64,000 bases of DNA from QHXW01 sp963768075 (GCA_963768075.1 CAVYHD010000013.1:68678-132677), one strand, 5' to 3'. Numbered from the stretch's first letter, positions 1-8,780 are shown. Numbers and translations: made by a program. Notes: generated by a model from the sequence alone, not told the origin.

Positions 1-114
1 CAAACCAAGAATCTGGCCGCGCTGCACTTCGAAGCAGGCGTTGCGCAGTACGGCAGGCCTGGCCGGGTAGCCCGCGGTGAGGCGGACGGAGAGCAGAGGG
101 CCGTTGGTGTTCAT
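1..114 (-). CDS. ABC transporter ATP-binding protein, N-terminal fragment (runs off the window)
   Basis: Only the first 38 codons lie in the window. They start at an ATG that overlaps the stop of the upstream substrate-binding protein gene as ATGA. The visible peptide (MNTNGPLLSVRLTAGY..., then ACFEVQRGQILGL) has the beta-strand pattern that precedes a Walker A motif in ABC ATPases; the Walker A itself is outside. Position as fourth gene of a permease-permease-binding protein operon supports a Dpp/Opp-type ATPase that powers peptide or nickel import at the inner membrane. The family call rests mainly on context. Confidence 0.7.
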   Translation of the reverse strand, partial: MNTNGPLLSVRLTAGYPARPAVLRNACFEVQRGQILGL

Positions 115-1730
115 GGCGCGTTCCTCGCCAACTGCGCGGGCGCGAGCGAGAGATATTCGGCGTTCCAGTATGTCTGTGGGATGATCATGGCCGGGGCCGC
201 GTGCTGCAGCTTGGGCGAGACCGCCGAAAGCGAATTCTTTGTGATCAGGTAGAGAAACGGGGCCTGGTCCGAGACGATTTCCTGGACCTTATCGAAATAC
301 GCCTTGCGCTTTTCGCGGTCGATGGTGGCGGCCTGTGCCTCCATCAGGCGATCGATTTCGGCTTCCCACGCGGTGGCAGGCGTTTTCTGATTGGGATACC
401 ACTGGTGATTGCTGGCGGAGCTGAGCCACACGTTCATTTGCGAGCTGGGGTCGAGATCATAGTTAGTGAGGCCGAGGAGGCAGGCCTCGTAGCGGAAGCT
501 CTGGCTGATGCGCTCGATGAGAGATCGGAAATCGAGCGTCACGATGTTGAGTTTGACGCCGATGGCGGCGAGGTCCTGCTGCATCATGGCGGCGATGTGC
601 TCGCGCGCTTTGTTACCGGAGTTGGTGATGAGGGAGAACTCAACGGGATGGCCGTCGCGGTCGCGGAGAACGCCGCTATCGAGATGAAAGCCATCGCGCC
701 GGAGGCGGTCGAGCGCATCTTTAGGATCGAAGGCATGCGGCTGCAGGCGGGCGTCGAACCAATAACGGTTGGCGGGGGAGATGGGACCGCCGGCAGGCGC
801 AGCATGGCCGTAATAGACCACGCGGCAAAGGTCGGCGCGATTGATGGCGGCGGAGATGGCGCGGCGAAAGTTCTGTGAACGGAACCATGTTTTTTCGTAG
901 TCGGGCAGCGAGGCCGCGGGGTTCTGGTTGAACCACATCATTTCGGACTCGAGCGAGGGGCCGGCGTCGTGGACCAGCGAGGCCTCCTGCCTGGCCAGGC
1001 GGGTGAACATTTCGGGATCGATGGAGTTGATGAGGTGCAGTTCGCCGCGAGTGAAGCGGGCCAGCTCGATCTCGCGATTCTGCTGGATGTCGAGATGAAT
1101 CTGATCGAGGTAAGGCAAGTGCCGGCCGCCGGCATCGGTCTTCCAATAACGGGGATTGCGTTCGAGAACCACTTCCACTCCGGGGGCGTAGCGCGCCACG
1201 AGGAACGGGCCGAGGACGGCGGAATCTTTCTTGGGCGATCGCGACGAAAGGATGGCGACTTGATCGAACAGGCGCTCAAGGCCAGCAACGGGAGCGGGAA
1301 AGACGATTGTGATTTCGCCGGGCGCCGAGGAGGTGGCGGCAACGTCTCCGGGAGCGGAGCGGAAAGAATCGCCGGTTGGGGAATGCAACGCGGGATCCAT
1401 GAGCGCGCGAACGGTGTAGGCGACATCTTCGGCGGTGAAGGCCGTGCCATCGGAGAAAGAAACGCCACGGCGCAATTTGAAGGTGATCGCGCGGCCTTTT
1501 TGTGAGATTTTCCAGGACGTGGCGAGCTCCGGTTCGAGTTCCTGGGTGAGGCGATTGACGCGAATCAGGACGCCGCCGGTGAGATAGCGGATGGTTTCGG
1601 AGGCTTCATCGTCGACCAGGAGCGGGTTAAAGGTTTTGGGGTCGGAGCGCAGGCAGAAACGGAGTTCACCACCCCATTGGGCAACGAGCGTTGCGGCGGT
1701 AATCGCGAAGCTAACGAGCAGACGCTTCAT
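111..1730 (-). CDS. ABC transporter substrate-binding protein, family 5 (peptide/nickel type)
   Basis: About 539 residues, the usual size for the SBP_bac_5 family. I start it at MKRLLVSF, whose ATG overlaps the stop of the upstream permease as ATGA; a longer frame exists but would run deep into that permease. Residues 1-18 look like a Sec signal peptide without a lipobox. Near residue 29 is the family signature SDPKTFNPLL, followed by the long two-lobed fold with typical segments such as ISPANRYWFD and a late FRYEACLLGLTNYDLDPSS region. The protein would capture a peptide-like or metal-chelate ligand in the periplasm and deliver it to the two upstream-encoded permeases. The ligand cannot be inferred. 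Confidence 0.88.
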   Translation of the reverse strand: MKRLLVSFAITAATLVAQWGGELRFCLRSDPKTFNPLLVDDEASETIRYLTGGVLIRVNRLTQELEPELATSWKISQKGRAITFKLRRGVSFSDGTAFTAEDVAYTVRALMDPALHSPTGDSFRSAPGDVAATSSAPGEITIVFPAPVAGLERLFDQVAILSSRSPKKDSAVLGPFLVARYAPGVEVVLERNPRYWKTDAGGRHLPYLDQIHLDIQQNREIELARFTRGELHLINSIDPEMFTRLARQEASLVHDAGPSLESEMMWFNQNPAASLPDYEKTWFRSQNFRRAISAAINRADLCRVVYYGHAAPAGGPISPANRYWFDARLQPHAFDPKDALDRLRRDGFHLDSGVLRDRDGHPVEFSLITNSGNKAREHIAAMMQQDLAAIGVKLNIVTLDFRSLIERISQSFRYEACLLGLTNYDLDPSSQMNVWLSSASNHQWYPNQKTPATAWEAEIDRLMEAQAATIDREKRKAYFDKVQEIVSDQAPFLYLITKNSLSAVSPKLQHAAPAMIIPQTYWNAEYLSLAPAQLARNAP

Positions 1731-2533
1731 GAGGCGAATTCCTTCTGGGGCAGCAGAAGCTGGAAGCAGCTTACGACAACGACCAGTACCGCCAGCGGCG
1801 CCAGAATCCACGGGTTGCCGGCGACGGCTCGGGGGTTGACCAATTCACGCAGCAGATTTCCCCAGGAGGGAAGAGGCTCGGCGACGCCGAGGCCGATCAG
1901 ACCGAGGCTGGCTTCCCCAAGAATGAATGTCGGGATGGCGATCCAGAACTGGGCGAAGATGACGGGTTTGAGATTCGGTGCGATGTGAACGAACAGCAAG
2001 CGGAGGCCGGTCGAGCCGCATGCGCGGGCGTGGAGGACGAGATCGGAGTTTCGCAGCGATTGCGCGCCGGCGCGGATGATGCGCGCGGCCGGGGCCCATC
2101 CAACGAGGCCCATGATGGTGAAGGTGATGGCGACGGAAGCGAAGGGCGGGGCATTGAGCGGAAGCAGAGCGCGGACGATCAGGAAGAGAAAAAGCCACGG
2201 GATGGACAGAAAAACGTCGATGATCCGGCGGACGACGCGGTCCCACCAGCCGCCCGCGTATCCGGCGATGCCGCCGATGACCACTGCCATGACGGTGGAG
2301 AGTACCGCGGCCGCGGGCGCCAACAGCAATGAAATGCGCGTGCCATAGAGCAGGCGCGACCAGCGATCGCGGCCCAGTTCGTCGGTTCCGAGCCAGAAGC
2401 GATGCGATGCCGGGGCGCTGATGAAATCGCGGAACTGCGCCGCGTAGGGCGCCGGCGCGATGAAATTCGCGAATAGGGACGCGGCGAAAATCAATGCCAG
2501 GAGGCTGATGGCGAAGTTGCGGGCACGAGTCAT
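1727..2533 (-). CDS. ABC transporter permease, DppC/OppC type
   Basis: About 268 residues. The start MTRARNFAISLLALI overlaps the stop of the preceding permease gene as ATGA; a frame extending to 3064 is an accident over that gene. The N-terminal membrane helix and the WLGTDELGRDRWSRLLYGTR segment are hallmarks of DppC-type permeases. About six hydrophobic segments follow, with the EAA-loop region ARACGSTGLRLLFVHIAPN facing the ATPase. It forms the inner-membrane channel with the DppB-type partner. Gene order permease B, permease C, binding protein, ATPase, each overlapping by 4 nt, indicates one tightly coupled transcript. Confidence 0.9.
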   Translation of the reverse strand: MTRARNFAISLLALIFAASLFANFIAPAPYAAQFRDFISAPASHRFWLGTDELGRDRWSRLLYGTRISLLLAPAAAVLSTVMAVVIGGIAGYAGGWWDRVVRRIIDVFLSIPWLFLFLIVRALLPLNAPPFASVAITFTIMGLVGWAPAARIIRAGAQSLRNSDLVLHARACGSTGLRLLFVHIAPNLKPVIFAQFWIAIPTFILGEASLGLIGLGVAEPLPSWGNLLRELVNPRAVAGNPWILAPLAVLVVVVSCFQLLLPQKEFAS

Positions 2534-3396
2534 ATTGTCTGCCTCGCGCATGCCGCGGCGGCCATGTCGGAAGCGGCGTTGGCGACCTGCGTAACGGCCG
2601 CGACCAGAATAGTAAGGCTGACCAGCACCGGCAAATCGCGCGCCAAGGCCGCCATCCACGCTAGCTGGCCGATGCCGGGAAGATCGCAGAGGACCTCGAT
2701 GGGAATCGCGGCGCCGAACGCCACTCCGAGAGAGACGCCAGCCAAAGCGAACAACTGCGGGGCGACCCAGGGCGTGACGTGACGGAAGAGAATACGCGCG
2801 CCGCTGAGCCCGCGTGAACGGGCCGCCAGCACGTGCGGCTGGGTATAGGCGTCCGCCAGAAGGTTGCGCGTGTAGCGAAACACCTTGGGGAAGATGAGCA
2901 GCGCGATGGAGAAACGCGCCGGTCCGTTGGCGAAGAACAATACCAGAGCCAGGACGGCGGTGGGTACGCAAAGGAACACGCTGCTGATGGCAGTGCAAGC
3001 CAGATCGAAGAGCGGAGCGCGGAGCGTGACCGCCGACAAGGCCAACGACAGACCGAGCAGCCAACCCCCTAGGATTCCGGCGCCCATCAACTCGAGTGTC
3101 ACCGGGACGCGCGACGAGAGGAGCTCCGTAACGGGCCGCGCAAGCGAGTGTGACACGCCGAGGTCGCCCGTCGCTATGTGCTCGAGGAAGTGAAGGTAAA
3201 AAAGCAGCAGATGGTGTTCAGAGGCGTGCGATTGCTGGAGGGCCTGGATGCTTTGCGCGTTCAAGCGCGGATCGAGCTGCTCCTCACCGGTTTCAAAACC
3301 GGGCCCGAAACGTACCAAAGTCGCCCCGAGCAATCCCGCAATCAGGGTGGTGAGGACGAAAGCGGCCAGGTGCCGCGCGATGCGCTGAGTCCACAT
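2530..3396 (-). CDS. ABC transporter permease, DppB/OppB type
   Basis: 288 residues, slightly shorter than typical DppB (about 310-335). An in-frame TGA lies just upstream of the ATG, so the start is fixed. The N-terminal helix is followed by the periplasmic segment LLLFYLHFLEHIATGDLGVS, which matches the conserved region around GDLGxS in this family. Five further hydrophobic segments and an EAA-like loop (AARSRGLSGARILFRHVTPW) follow. It is the first gene of the importer operon and begins only 33 bp after the end of the signalling gene at 3430-6029, so read-through transcription is possible. Confidence 0.88.
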   Translation of the reverse strand: MWTQRIARHLAAFVLTTLIAGLLGATLVRFGPGFETGEEQLDPRLNAQSIQALQQSHASEHHLLLFYLHFLEHIATGDLGVSHSLARPVTELLSSRVPVTLELMGAGILGGWLLGLSLALSAVTLRAPLFDLACTAISSVFLCVPTAVLALVLFFANGPARFSIALLIFPKVFRYTRNLLADAYTQPHVLAARSRGLSGARILFRHVTPWVAPQLFALAGVSLGVAFGAAIPIEVLCDLPGIGQLAWMAALARDLPVLVSLTILVAAVTQVANAASDMAAAACARQTI

Positions 3397-3429
3397 TTGC
3401 CACGTCTCTCATGACCCGCGGTGCGGGAT

Positions 3430-6029
3430 TTACTGCACGCTGAGCGCCGGCACGTGCGGCTGTTTCAGTATTACCGGCGTACCTGGCTGCCGCATTTTTT
3501 GTTGCTGCTTGCTCTTATACATGCGCCGGTCGGCCGTCGCCAACAGCTCCTCCGCGTTGCTGCCATCCATGGGGAAGAACGCCTCGCCCACGCTCATCGA
3601 GAGGAGGCGTTTTCCTTGCACATGCTCTCCCGCTTCAGCAGCGATCCGAACCAGTTGGTTGATTCGCTCGTTGACCGATTCGGGAGTGATGTGCGGCAGC
3701 AACAGCACGAACTCGTCTCCGCCCATACGCGCTACGTAGTCGTACTCGCGGCAGTTCTCTTTCAAGCCGTTCGCCACGCTGCTCAACACTTTGTTACCGG
3801 TCAAGTGGCCGAAGCGAGTCGTTGACCTGCTTGAACCCGTCCAGATCGCAAACCAGCACCGCCAGCGGAATGTTCATGCGGCGGCACCGCGCCAACTCGC
3901 TATCCAGCCGCAGGAACAGCGACCGCGCGTTGGGCAGGTTGGTCAGGTAATCGATGGTGGCGGAGTTTTCGACCAAACGATACTTCAGCGCATTTTCGAC
4001 GGCCAGAGAAACCTTGGAGCTGATGGCGAGCAGGATGCGCAGATTGTCCCGCGTGAAGGCGTCCTTCTCCGCGCGATAAAGCGCCAGCACGCCAACAGCA
4101 CCGTTCAGACCTTCCAGCGGCACGGCCAGCGCGGAGCGCAGTGTGCTGAACTTGCCAGGGTCGCTCATATAGCCGGCTTCCACCGACGGGTTGCCGTTGA
4201 GAATGGGCTTGCGATTCTGCGCCACCCATCCGGAAAGTCCCTCGCCCACGGGAATTTCGAGCGACGAAAACAAACGGAAGTTCTCGCCGTTCACATACTC
4301 CGGAACCAGTTTCTGGTCGCGCATCACGTAGACGGCGATCGAGTCATAAGGAACCAGGCGCTTCAAGCGAACCGAAACCACGGAAAGGGTCTCGTTCAAG
4401 CTAAGCGAGTTGCCGAGGTCCTGCGTCAGTTCGAACAGCATCTGCACTTCCTGGCGCGCCGCGGCGATGGAAGACAGCGGATCGAATGAATCCTTGCGGG
4501 CATTAACCAGTGGGCTGCGACTGTTCGAATCCGGCCGCCGGCGCAAGGCCCTTCTCGATTTTGACGTCGGTGGAGAGCGCGCTTTTTGTCCCAGTGTTTG
4601 CGCGAGCGCCAGCTGCTCGAGTTCCTGTATAACGACGCGCCAGCGCCTCGACCACGCGTGGATCGAAGCTCTTGCCCGCTTCGGAAGAAACAATTTCCAT
4701 GGCGCGGTCAAGCGGTATGGCGCGGCGGTACTGGCGATTAGATGCCAGCGCATCGAGGCAATCCACCGCCGCAAGGATGCGCGCGCCGATGGGGATCTCT
4801 TCGCCCTTCAGCCCGCAGGGATACCCGCTGCCATCCCACTTCTCGTGGTGGGCGCGCACGATCGGGACGACGGGGTAGGGAAACTGGACACGCTCCAGGA
4901 TTTCGGCGCCGACAACGGGATGAATCTTGATCTTCTCGAACTCCTCCGGCGTGAGTTTGCCGGGCTTGGAGATGATCTGTTCGGGGACGGCGAGCTTGCC
5001 GATATCGTGCAGCAGCGCGGCGGCCCGCAGAGCCTGCATTTCGGAGCCGAGAGCCCCAAGTCCTTAGCCGATCTCCATGGCGTAAATGCGAACGCGGCGC
5101 AGGTGGTCGTGCGTGGTATGGTCCTTCGCCTCAATGGCCAGCGCCAGCGCCTCGATCGTCCGCAGGTGCAGCGCGGCCATTTCTTCCACGTGCACTTTCT
5201 CGTCCTCCAGGCGGCCCAGGTAAGTGCGATAAGAGCGGTAGATGAAGTAAATGACCGGAATCAACACCAGTGATGCGTGCCAGCGCGTCTGCCGACTCAG
5301 CACGCTCAGAATCCACGCGATCGACGCGCCGCCTAGATAATAAGGGAAGCACCAGAAATAGCAGTCATACCAGATGCGCGTCAGGGACTTATGCTCAGTC
5401 ATGCCGATCGCGGCCGCGACCGGAATCGTGTTCATTAGGAAAAACACGCAGGCGGTGAGACCGAGACGCAGCGGATTGGCGTCACCGGGCAGGCCTGCCA
5501 CGTTAGCGTGATAGACGTAGTAACACGTAGCCACCGAGATGGCCATCGCGCCGGCATTGAAGATGACTTGGAAGGGTTTAGGCTTGCTCTTGGATTTCCA
5601 AAGGCATTGGATCAAGCTACCCGTGCACCCGATGATCAGAGCTGACGGAAGATCCAGCTCGACAATGCCAATGAGAATGAAAAGGAAGTTCACCGACATA
5701 GTGCCGGTGATTGTAGGCAGGGTTACTTTGAGGGCCGACGCGATGGCGGAGACAGCCAGAAAACAAAAGGCGCGAGCCAGGTTGTGGGGGTCCCACTGGC
5801 ACAGGGCAACGACGGGTATCGCCGTCCCGACAGCGGAAACCGCGCCAACATAGATCTTGGCTTTGACCGGCAAGCTTGAGTATTTCGGTTCCACCAGGAC
5901 CGGTATCAGTGCAACCGAGGTACCAATGGCGGGCGGCCGCGCCAAGAGTTGTAAGCCAGTCTGCCTGCAATAGTTGATGTTTTTGTGGATTACGACGGTG
6001 ACGGGAATTCGAAGAATTTGCGACTGCAT
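3430..6029 (-). pseudogene. Membrane-bound HD-GYP / GAF / GGDEF signalling protein, broken by several single-base indels
   Basis: One ancestral gene of about 865 codons now split over several frames. In order: a membrane region of about eight hydrophobic segments (6029 to about 5250), an HD-GYP c-di-GMP phosphodiesterase domain (HDIGK near 4990, HPVVGA, then HHEKWDGSGYP near 4840), a GAF domain (about 4450-3970), and a GGDEF cyclase domain with intact GGDEF at about 3720 and an I-site RxxD (REYD) five residues before it. Indels read by eye: +1 near 5063, -1 near 5047, +1 near 4636, -1 near 4590 (A run), +1 near 4507 and +1 near 3820. Codons on both sides of each remain family-like and no nonsense substitution is seen. 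If functional it could both make and degrade c-di-GMP. The start at 6029 is uncertain; the first 50 residues do not look typical and a later start is possible. Confidence 0.75.
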
Positions 6030-6040
6030 GACACAATCGA

Positions 6041-6061
6041 GAGGTGACAGAGTGTCACCTC
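6041..6061. promoter_or_regulatory. Perfect palindrome, core GTGACA-N3-TGTCAC
   Basis: Arms GAGGTGACA and TGTCACCTC, 9 bp each, around a 3-bp centre (GAG). It lies 12 bp upstream of the start of the HD-GYP/GGDEF gene, so it could be an operator over its promoter or a hairpin in its leader. The same core recurs at 8567-8704, which favours a protein-binding site. The binding protein is unknown. Confidence 0.6.
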
Positions 6062-6263
6062 AAGCGGCGATTCATATGCGGGCGAAAGCCGAAAATCGTC
6101 TTTTCTTTCTGTCCCCGCGGTTGAAGGTTAACCAGATTGGTTATCACCCAAACGGCATCACATGCTTGTAAGCCACACGTTAGTAATTTGGCGCGCAAAA
6201 GGTTCAAGGTTAGCGTAAGAATTAAATAATTCGTACTAACTTCGGATAAGACCAGGGACTTAG

Positions 6264-6281
6264 TGTTCCGAATTCAGAACA
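6264..6281. promoter_or_regulatory. Palindrome TGTTCC-N6-(A/G)GAACA, copy 1
   Basis: TGTTCC, six bases, AGAACA. One mismatch from a perfect inverted repeat. Its centre is 87 bp upstream of that of copy 2. Both are upstream of the sigma-54 activator gene, which suggests autoregulation or a second regulator (inference). Confidence 0.5.
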
Positions 6282-6350
6282 AATATCTTGCATCTCGAAA
6301 TGAAAGGTAATAACAATATTTAGGTACAGCAAGATTGTTACCGGGCATTC

Positions 6351-6368
6351 TGTTCCAGACTCGGAACA
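6351..6368. promoter_or_regulatory. Palindrome TGTTCC-N6-GGAACA, copy 2
   Basis: Perfect 6-bp arms separated by AGACTC, ending 28 bp before the ATG of the sigma-54 activator. The spacing differs from LexA boxes (GAAC-N4-GTTC), so this is not an obvious SOS site. Confidence 0.55.
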
Positions 6369-6396
6369 ATGGGCTACGGCTTTCGGAGAAGACGAC

Positions 6397-7438
6397 ATGA
6401 CCGCAGTTGGGGGCACGGAGGCGAACAAAAAGGTTCCGGCGATTGCCTGCGCGCACGGGGCCGAAAGCCAGGAGCAGGCCATTCGTCCGCAATCCTATTT
6501 GGGCCTGTCCGCCATTATTGCCAGCCAGCCCATGCAGAACTTGATCCACCTGGTAATCAAGGTGGCGCAAACCAACGCTACCGTGCTGATAACCGGTGAA
6601 AGCGGAAGCGGCAAGGAACTGGTGGCCCGCGCCGTCCACCATTACTCCCTCCGATGCACCAAACCATGGGTGGACCTCAATTGCGGCGCGCTGCCGGAAC
6701 ATCTGATTGAAAGCGAGCTGTTCGGTTACGAGAAGGGTGCGTTCAGCGGCGCGGATAGCATGAAGCAGGGTTTATTCGAAGCGGCCAGCACCGGTACTTT
6801 GCTCCTGGACGAAATCGGAGAGCTGGATATCAAGACGCAGGTGAAGCTGCTTCGCGTACTTGACGGTGTGCCGTATTACCGGCTGGGCGGGACCAGGAAG
6901 GTAACAGTGGATGTGCGAGTGGTGGCTGCAACCAATGTCAATCTGGAAGAAGCAATTCAGGCCGGAAGGTTCCGTGCCGACCTTTACCATCGGTTGAGCC
7001 CCATTCAAATTCGGGTTCCCCGCTACGCGAACGCGTGGCAGACATCGGTCCCCTGGCTGCATTCTTTCTCGAGCAGCATGACCCTCGCCGGCGTTTCAAC
7101 GCGGAAGCCATCGAGGTACTGGCGCGGTATTCCTGGCCGGGAAATGTGCGCGAACTGCGCAACGTGGTCACTCGCGCGGCTGTGTACAGTTCCGGCGAAG
7201 AGATCGGGGCAGGCGAACTTGCCGCCCGAAATCGCGGGAAAGCAGATACCCGCCGTGGTGCCCGACCAAGTCAGGAACTTACTCGCTCGACGGCCTGGAG
7301 CAGAACACGATCTTCAAAGTTCTGGCGCAGACTGGCGGCCATCAGCAAAAAGCTGCCGACATTCTCGGTATCTCGCGGCGGACGCTGATTCGCAAGCTAA
7401 AGCTGTATCGCGGCGAGCCCTGCGAGTCCGTGGCGTAA
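6397..7438 (+). pseudogene. Sigma-54-dependent activator without a receiver domain (frameshifted)
   Basis: Ancestral product of about 346 residues. After a roughly 40-residue N-terminus with no receiver or sensory domain comes an AAA+ sigma-54 interaction domain: Walker A GESGSGKE (residues 69-76), the sigma-54 contact loop as GAFSGA (variant of GAFTGA), Walker B TLLLDEIGEL, and the arginine-finger region FRADLYHRL. The C-terminus is a Fis-type helix-turn-helix (AADILGISRRTLIRKLK). Three indels break the frame: -1 near 7018 in a C run, +1 near 7220 and +1 near 7283. With no receiver, activity would be constitutive or controlled by a partner, as in PspF-like activators. It is transcribed divergently from the c-di-GMP gene and is a candidate to act at the -24/-12 element found at 8764. 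Confidence 0.8.
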
Positions 7439-7536
7439 GAGCACGCCGATTCTGAGCCGCCGCCAAGGGAGCGGTTGCGTCATGCGAACGAACTCGCTGC
7501 CGCAATGGACCTCTCGGTCAGCTACGAATTGACGAT

Positions 7537-8187
7537 TCACGCCGCTAGCGCCTGCCGTTTCACCGCGTTCACACCAGCGCCAGCGCATTTCCGGGTCCAC
7601 AGCGGCTCGGTTGCCGTCGCGTGCTGGCGGGAATGCGGCGCGTGCAATAACTTACTCAGGACTCCGTTGGCGGGAACCTCGGACTCCAGATATTCCGCTC
7701 CTGTCGCTGTGATCACATAGTCGGAATGATTCCCGAGACGGATAAATAGCTTCTCACGCAAAAACCAAATCGCGAACTCCAAATGTTCCCGAGGAAACGA
7801 CATCACCGTCTCGAACTCCAGCACTGAAATTCCGGGAGCCTCAGGGTTCGTGCGCCGGCGGTTATAGAGCAGGGAAAGAATTCCCAGGCGACGGTTGACT
7901 TCGCCTTCCAAACCTTCGGCAAACTCCTTGAGCCCAAATACCGGCAGCGGTTGGGCACGCCGGTCGTGATGGCAAAGTCATCGTAAGTGGCCCTGCGAGC
8001 GGGATCCGAAAGTACGGCATAAGCTTTAGTCAGGAGGAGGAACTTCTCGCTGTTACCGGTCTCTTTGTTGTCCGGATGGATGCGGGCGGCCATAATGCGA
8101 AAGACGCGGTGAATGGTGTCCGGTCTCCGCGTTCGGGCTAATCTGGAGCAGTTCGTAATAGTCCACGAACGCTTCCGCATCGTCCAT
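7537..8187 (-). pseudogene. DnaJ-like J-domain protein with winged-helix-like C-terminus (frameshifted)
   Basis: About 216 codons starting MDDAEAFVDYYELLQ. The first 70 residues are a J-domain with the HPD tripeptide (ARIHPDNKE) followed by AYAVLSDPARRATYD, so it should stimulate an Hsp70 (DnaK). The second half (from about 7910) resembles a winged helix: FAIWFLREKLFIRLG then DYVITATGAEYLES. There is no Gly/Phe or zinc region, so it is not canonical DnaJ. Two indels: +1 near 8117 and -1 near 7950. The start overlaps the end of the read-through frame of the upstream PilZ gene, so the two are probably co-transcribed. Confidence 0.7.
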
Positions 8188-8473
8188 ATCGGCGGTTTCC
8201 GCTCTCAGGATTAAATTCGAGGCCTAGAACGTATTTAGAGCCGCGGCGTCCGCAGTGCCGGACCGAGGTGCATCCCGTGAGACCGTAGCGCTCGGCGCGC
8301 ACGAAGACTTCGGTGTGCTACTCAATCGGCTCGCTGGATTCCACGCGAATACCCGAATTGGACAGGTCGATCGCGTGAACGGTCAGGGTGCGGCTGTTGG
8401 CTTGTCCATCCTGCCAGGAAATCTCCAAGGTGCAATCGAACAGCTGCCGTTGCTTCCGTCGTTTGTCGCTCAT
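8138..8473 (-). pseudogene. PilZ-domain protein interrupted by an in-frame TAG
   Basis: The frame starts MSDKRRKQRQLFDC. It shows the PilZ c-di-GMP signature: RRKQR at the N-terminus and DLSNSGI about 35 residues later. A TAG at 8318-8320 stops it after 51 residues, but the same frame continues for 60 more codons with clear PilZ-like sequence (HTEVFVRAERYGL, later KYVLGLEFN) to a TAG at 8138. Read through, the protein would be about 111 residues, normal for a single PilZ domain. The amber codon sits where a residue such as Tyr would fit. This is a nonsense substitution, unlike the indels elsewhere. If it is a base-call error the gene is intact. Confidence 0.6.
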
Positions 8474-8566
8474 ACTTAATAGCGGAAAAGCACGTGTCAT
8501 TCCAGCTAACCGTCACTGCCAAGGTATTGATTCGGCAAGCGACCGTGCCGGTGGTTAACTTTGGTT

Positions 8567-8581
8567 ATGACAATCTGTCGC
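8567..8581. promoter_or_regulatory. Palindrome ATGACA-N3-TGTCGC (family member)
   Basis: Core TGACA-ATC-TGTC. Same layout as the perfect sites at 6043-6057 and 8610-8624. Its centre (8574) is 43 bp, about four helical turns, from the next copy. Confidence 0.5.
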
Positions 8582-8609
8582 TCGAGGTTATCCATCGCAG
8601 AGTCGTGGC

Positions 8610-8624
8610 GTGACAAACTGTCAC
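8610..8624. promoter_or_regulatory. Palindrome GTGACA-AAC-TGTCAC
   Basis: Perfect 6-bp arms with a 3-bp centre, identical in arms to the core of the palindrome at 6041-6061. Two intergenic regions of one signalling cluster share it, which argues for a common regulator. Confidence 0.6.
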
Positions 8625-8689
8625 CGTTAGTAGCACCACAGTAAGTTGTTCTTGCACACGCAGTTCGCAATCGGGATGCGACATGCTCT

Positions 8690-8704
8690 GCGACACAGTG
8701 TCCG
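8690..8704. promoter_or_regulatory. Palindrome GCGACA-CAG-TGTCCG (degenerate family member)
   Basis: The inner arms GACA and TGTC are exact and the outer two positions diverge. Centre 8697, 80 bp from the previous copy and about 75 bp upstream of the proposed sigma-54 -24/-12 element. Confidence 0.4.
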
Positions 8705-8763
8705 CTTCAACGGTAGGCTGGTCGATATACGCTGGATTTTCCTCGACTTACTCGATGTTAGCT

Positions 8764-8780
8764 TTGGAACTGTCCGTGCT
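8764..8780 (+). promoter_or_regulatory. Possible sigma-54 promoter (-24 GG / -12 GC)
   Basis: TTGG, ten bases after the GG, then GC: GG at 8766-8767 and GC at 8778-8779 with the required N10 spacing. The intervening bases (AACTGTCCGT) match the consensus only in part. It lies about 75 bp upstream of the PilZ gene at 8853, downstream of the palindromes, and 1.3 kb from a sigma-54 activator gene. Confidence 0.4.

Larger units (their letters stand above)
6030..6396. other. Divergent intergenic region with three palindromes
   Basis: 367 bp between the HD-GYP/GGDEF gene (minus) and the sigma-54 activator (plus). No gene is seen. It holds a 9-bp-arm palindrome next to the minus-strand gene and two related TGTTCC-N6-GGAACA palindromes next to the plus-strand gene, all listed separately, plus an AT-rich stretch around 6218-6240. 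No convincing sigma-54 -24/-12 element was found on either strand here. Confidence 0.7.

Noticed and set aside
201..878. Long plus-strand frame opposite the substrate-binding protein
   Set aside because: A high-GC shadow; the minus-strand product has clear family motifs and operon context.
6043..8624. Reading the GTGACA-N3-TGTCAC sites as CRP/FNR boxes
   Set aside because: CRP sites have six bases between GTGA and TCAC; here there are seven, and the inner CA/TG bases are conserved instead.
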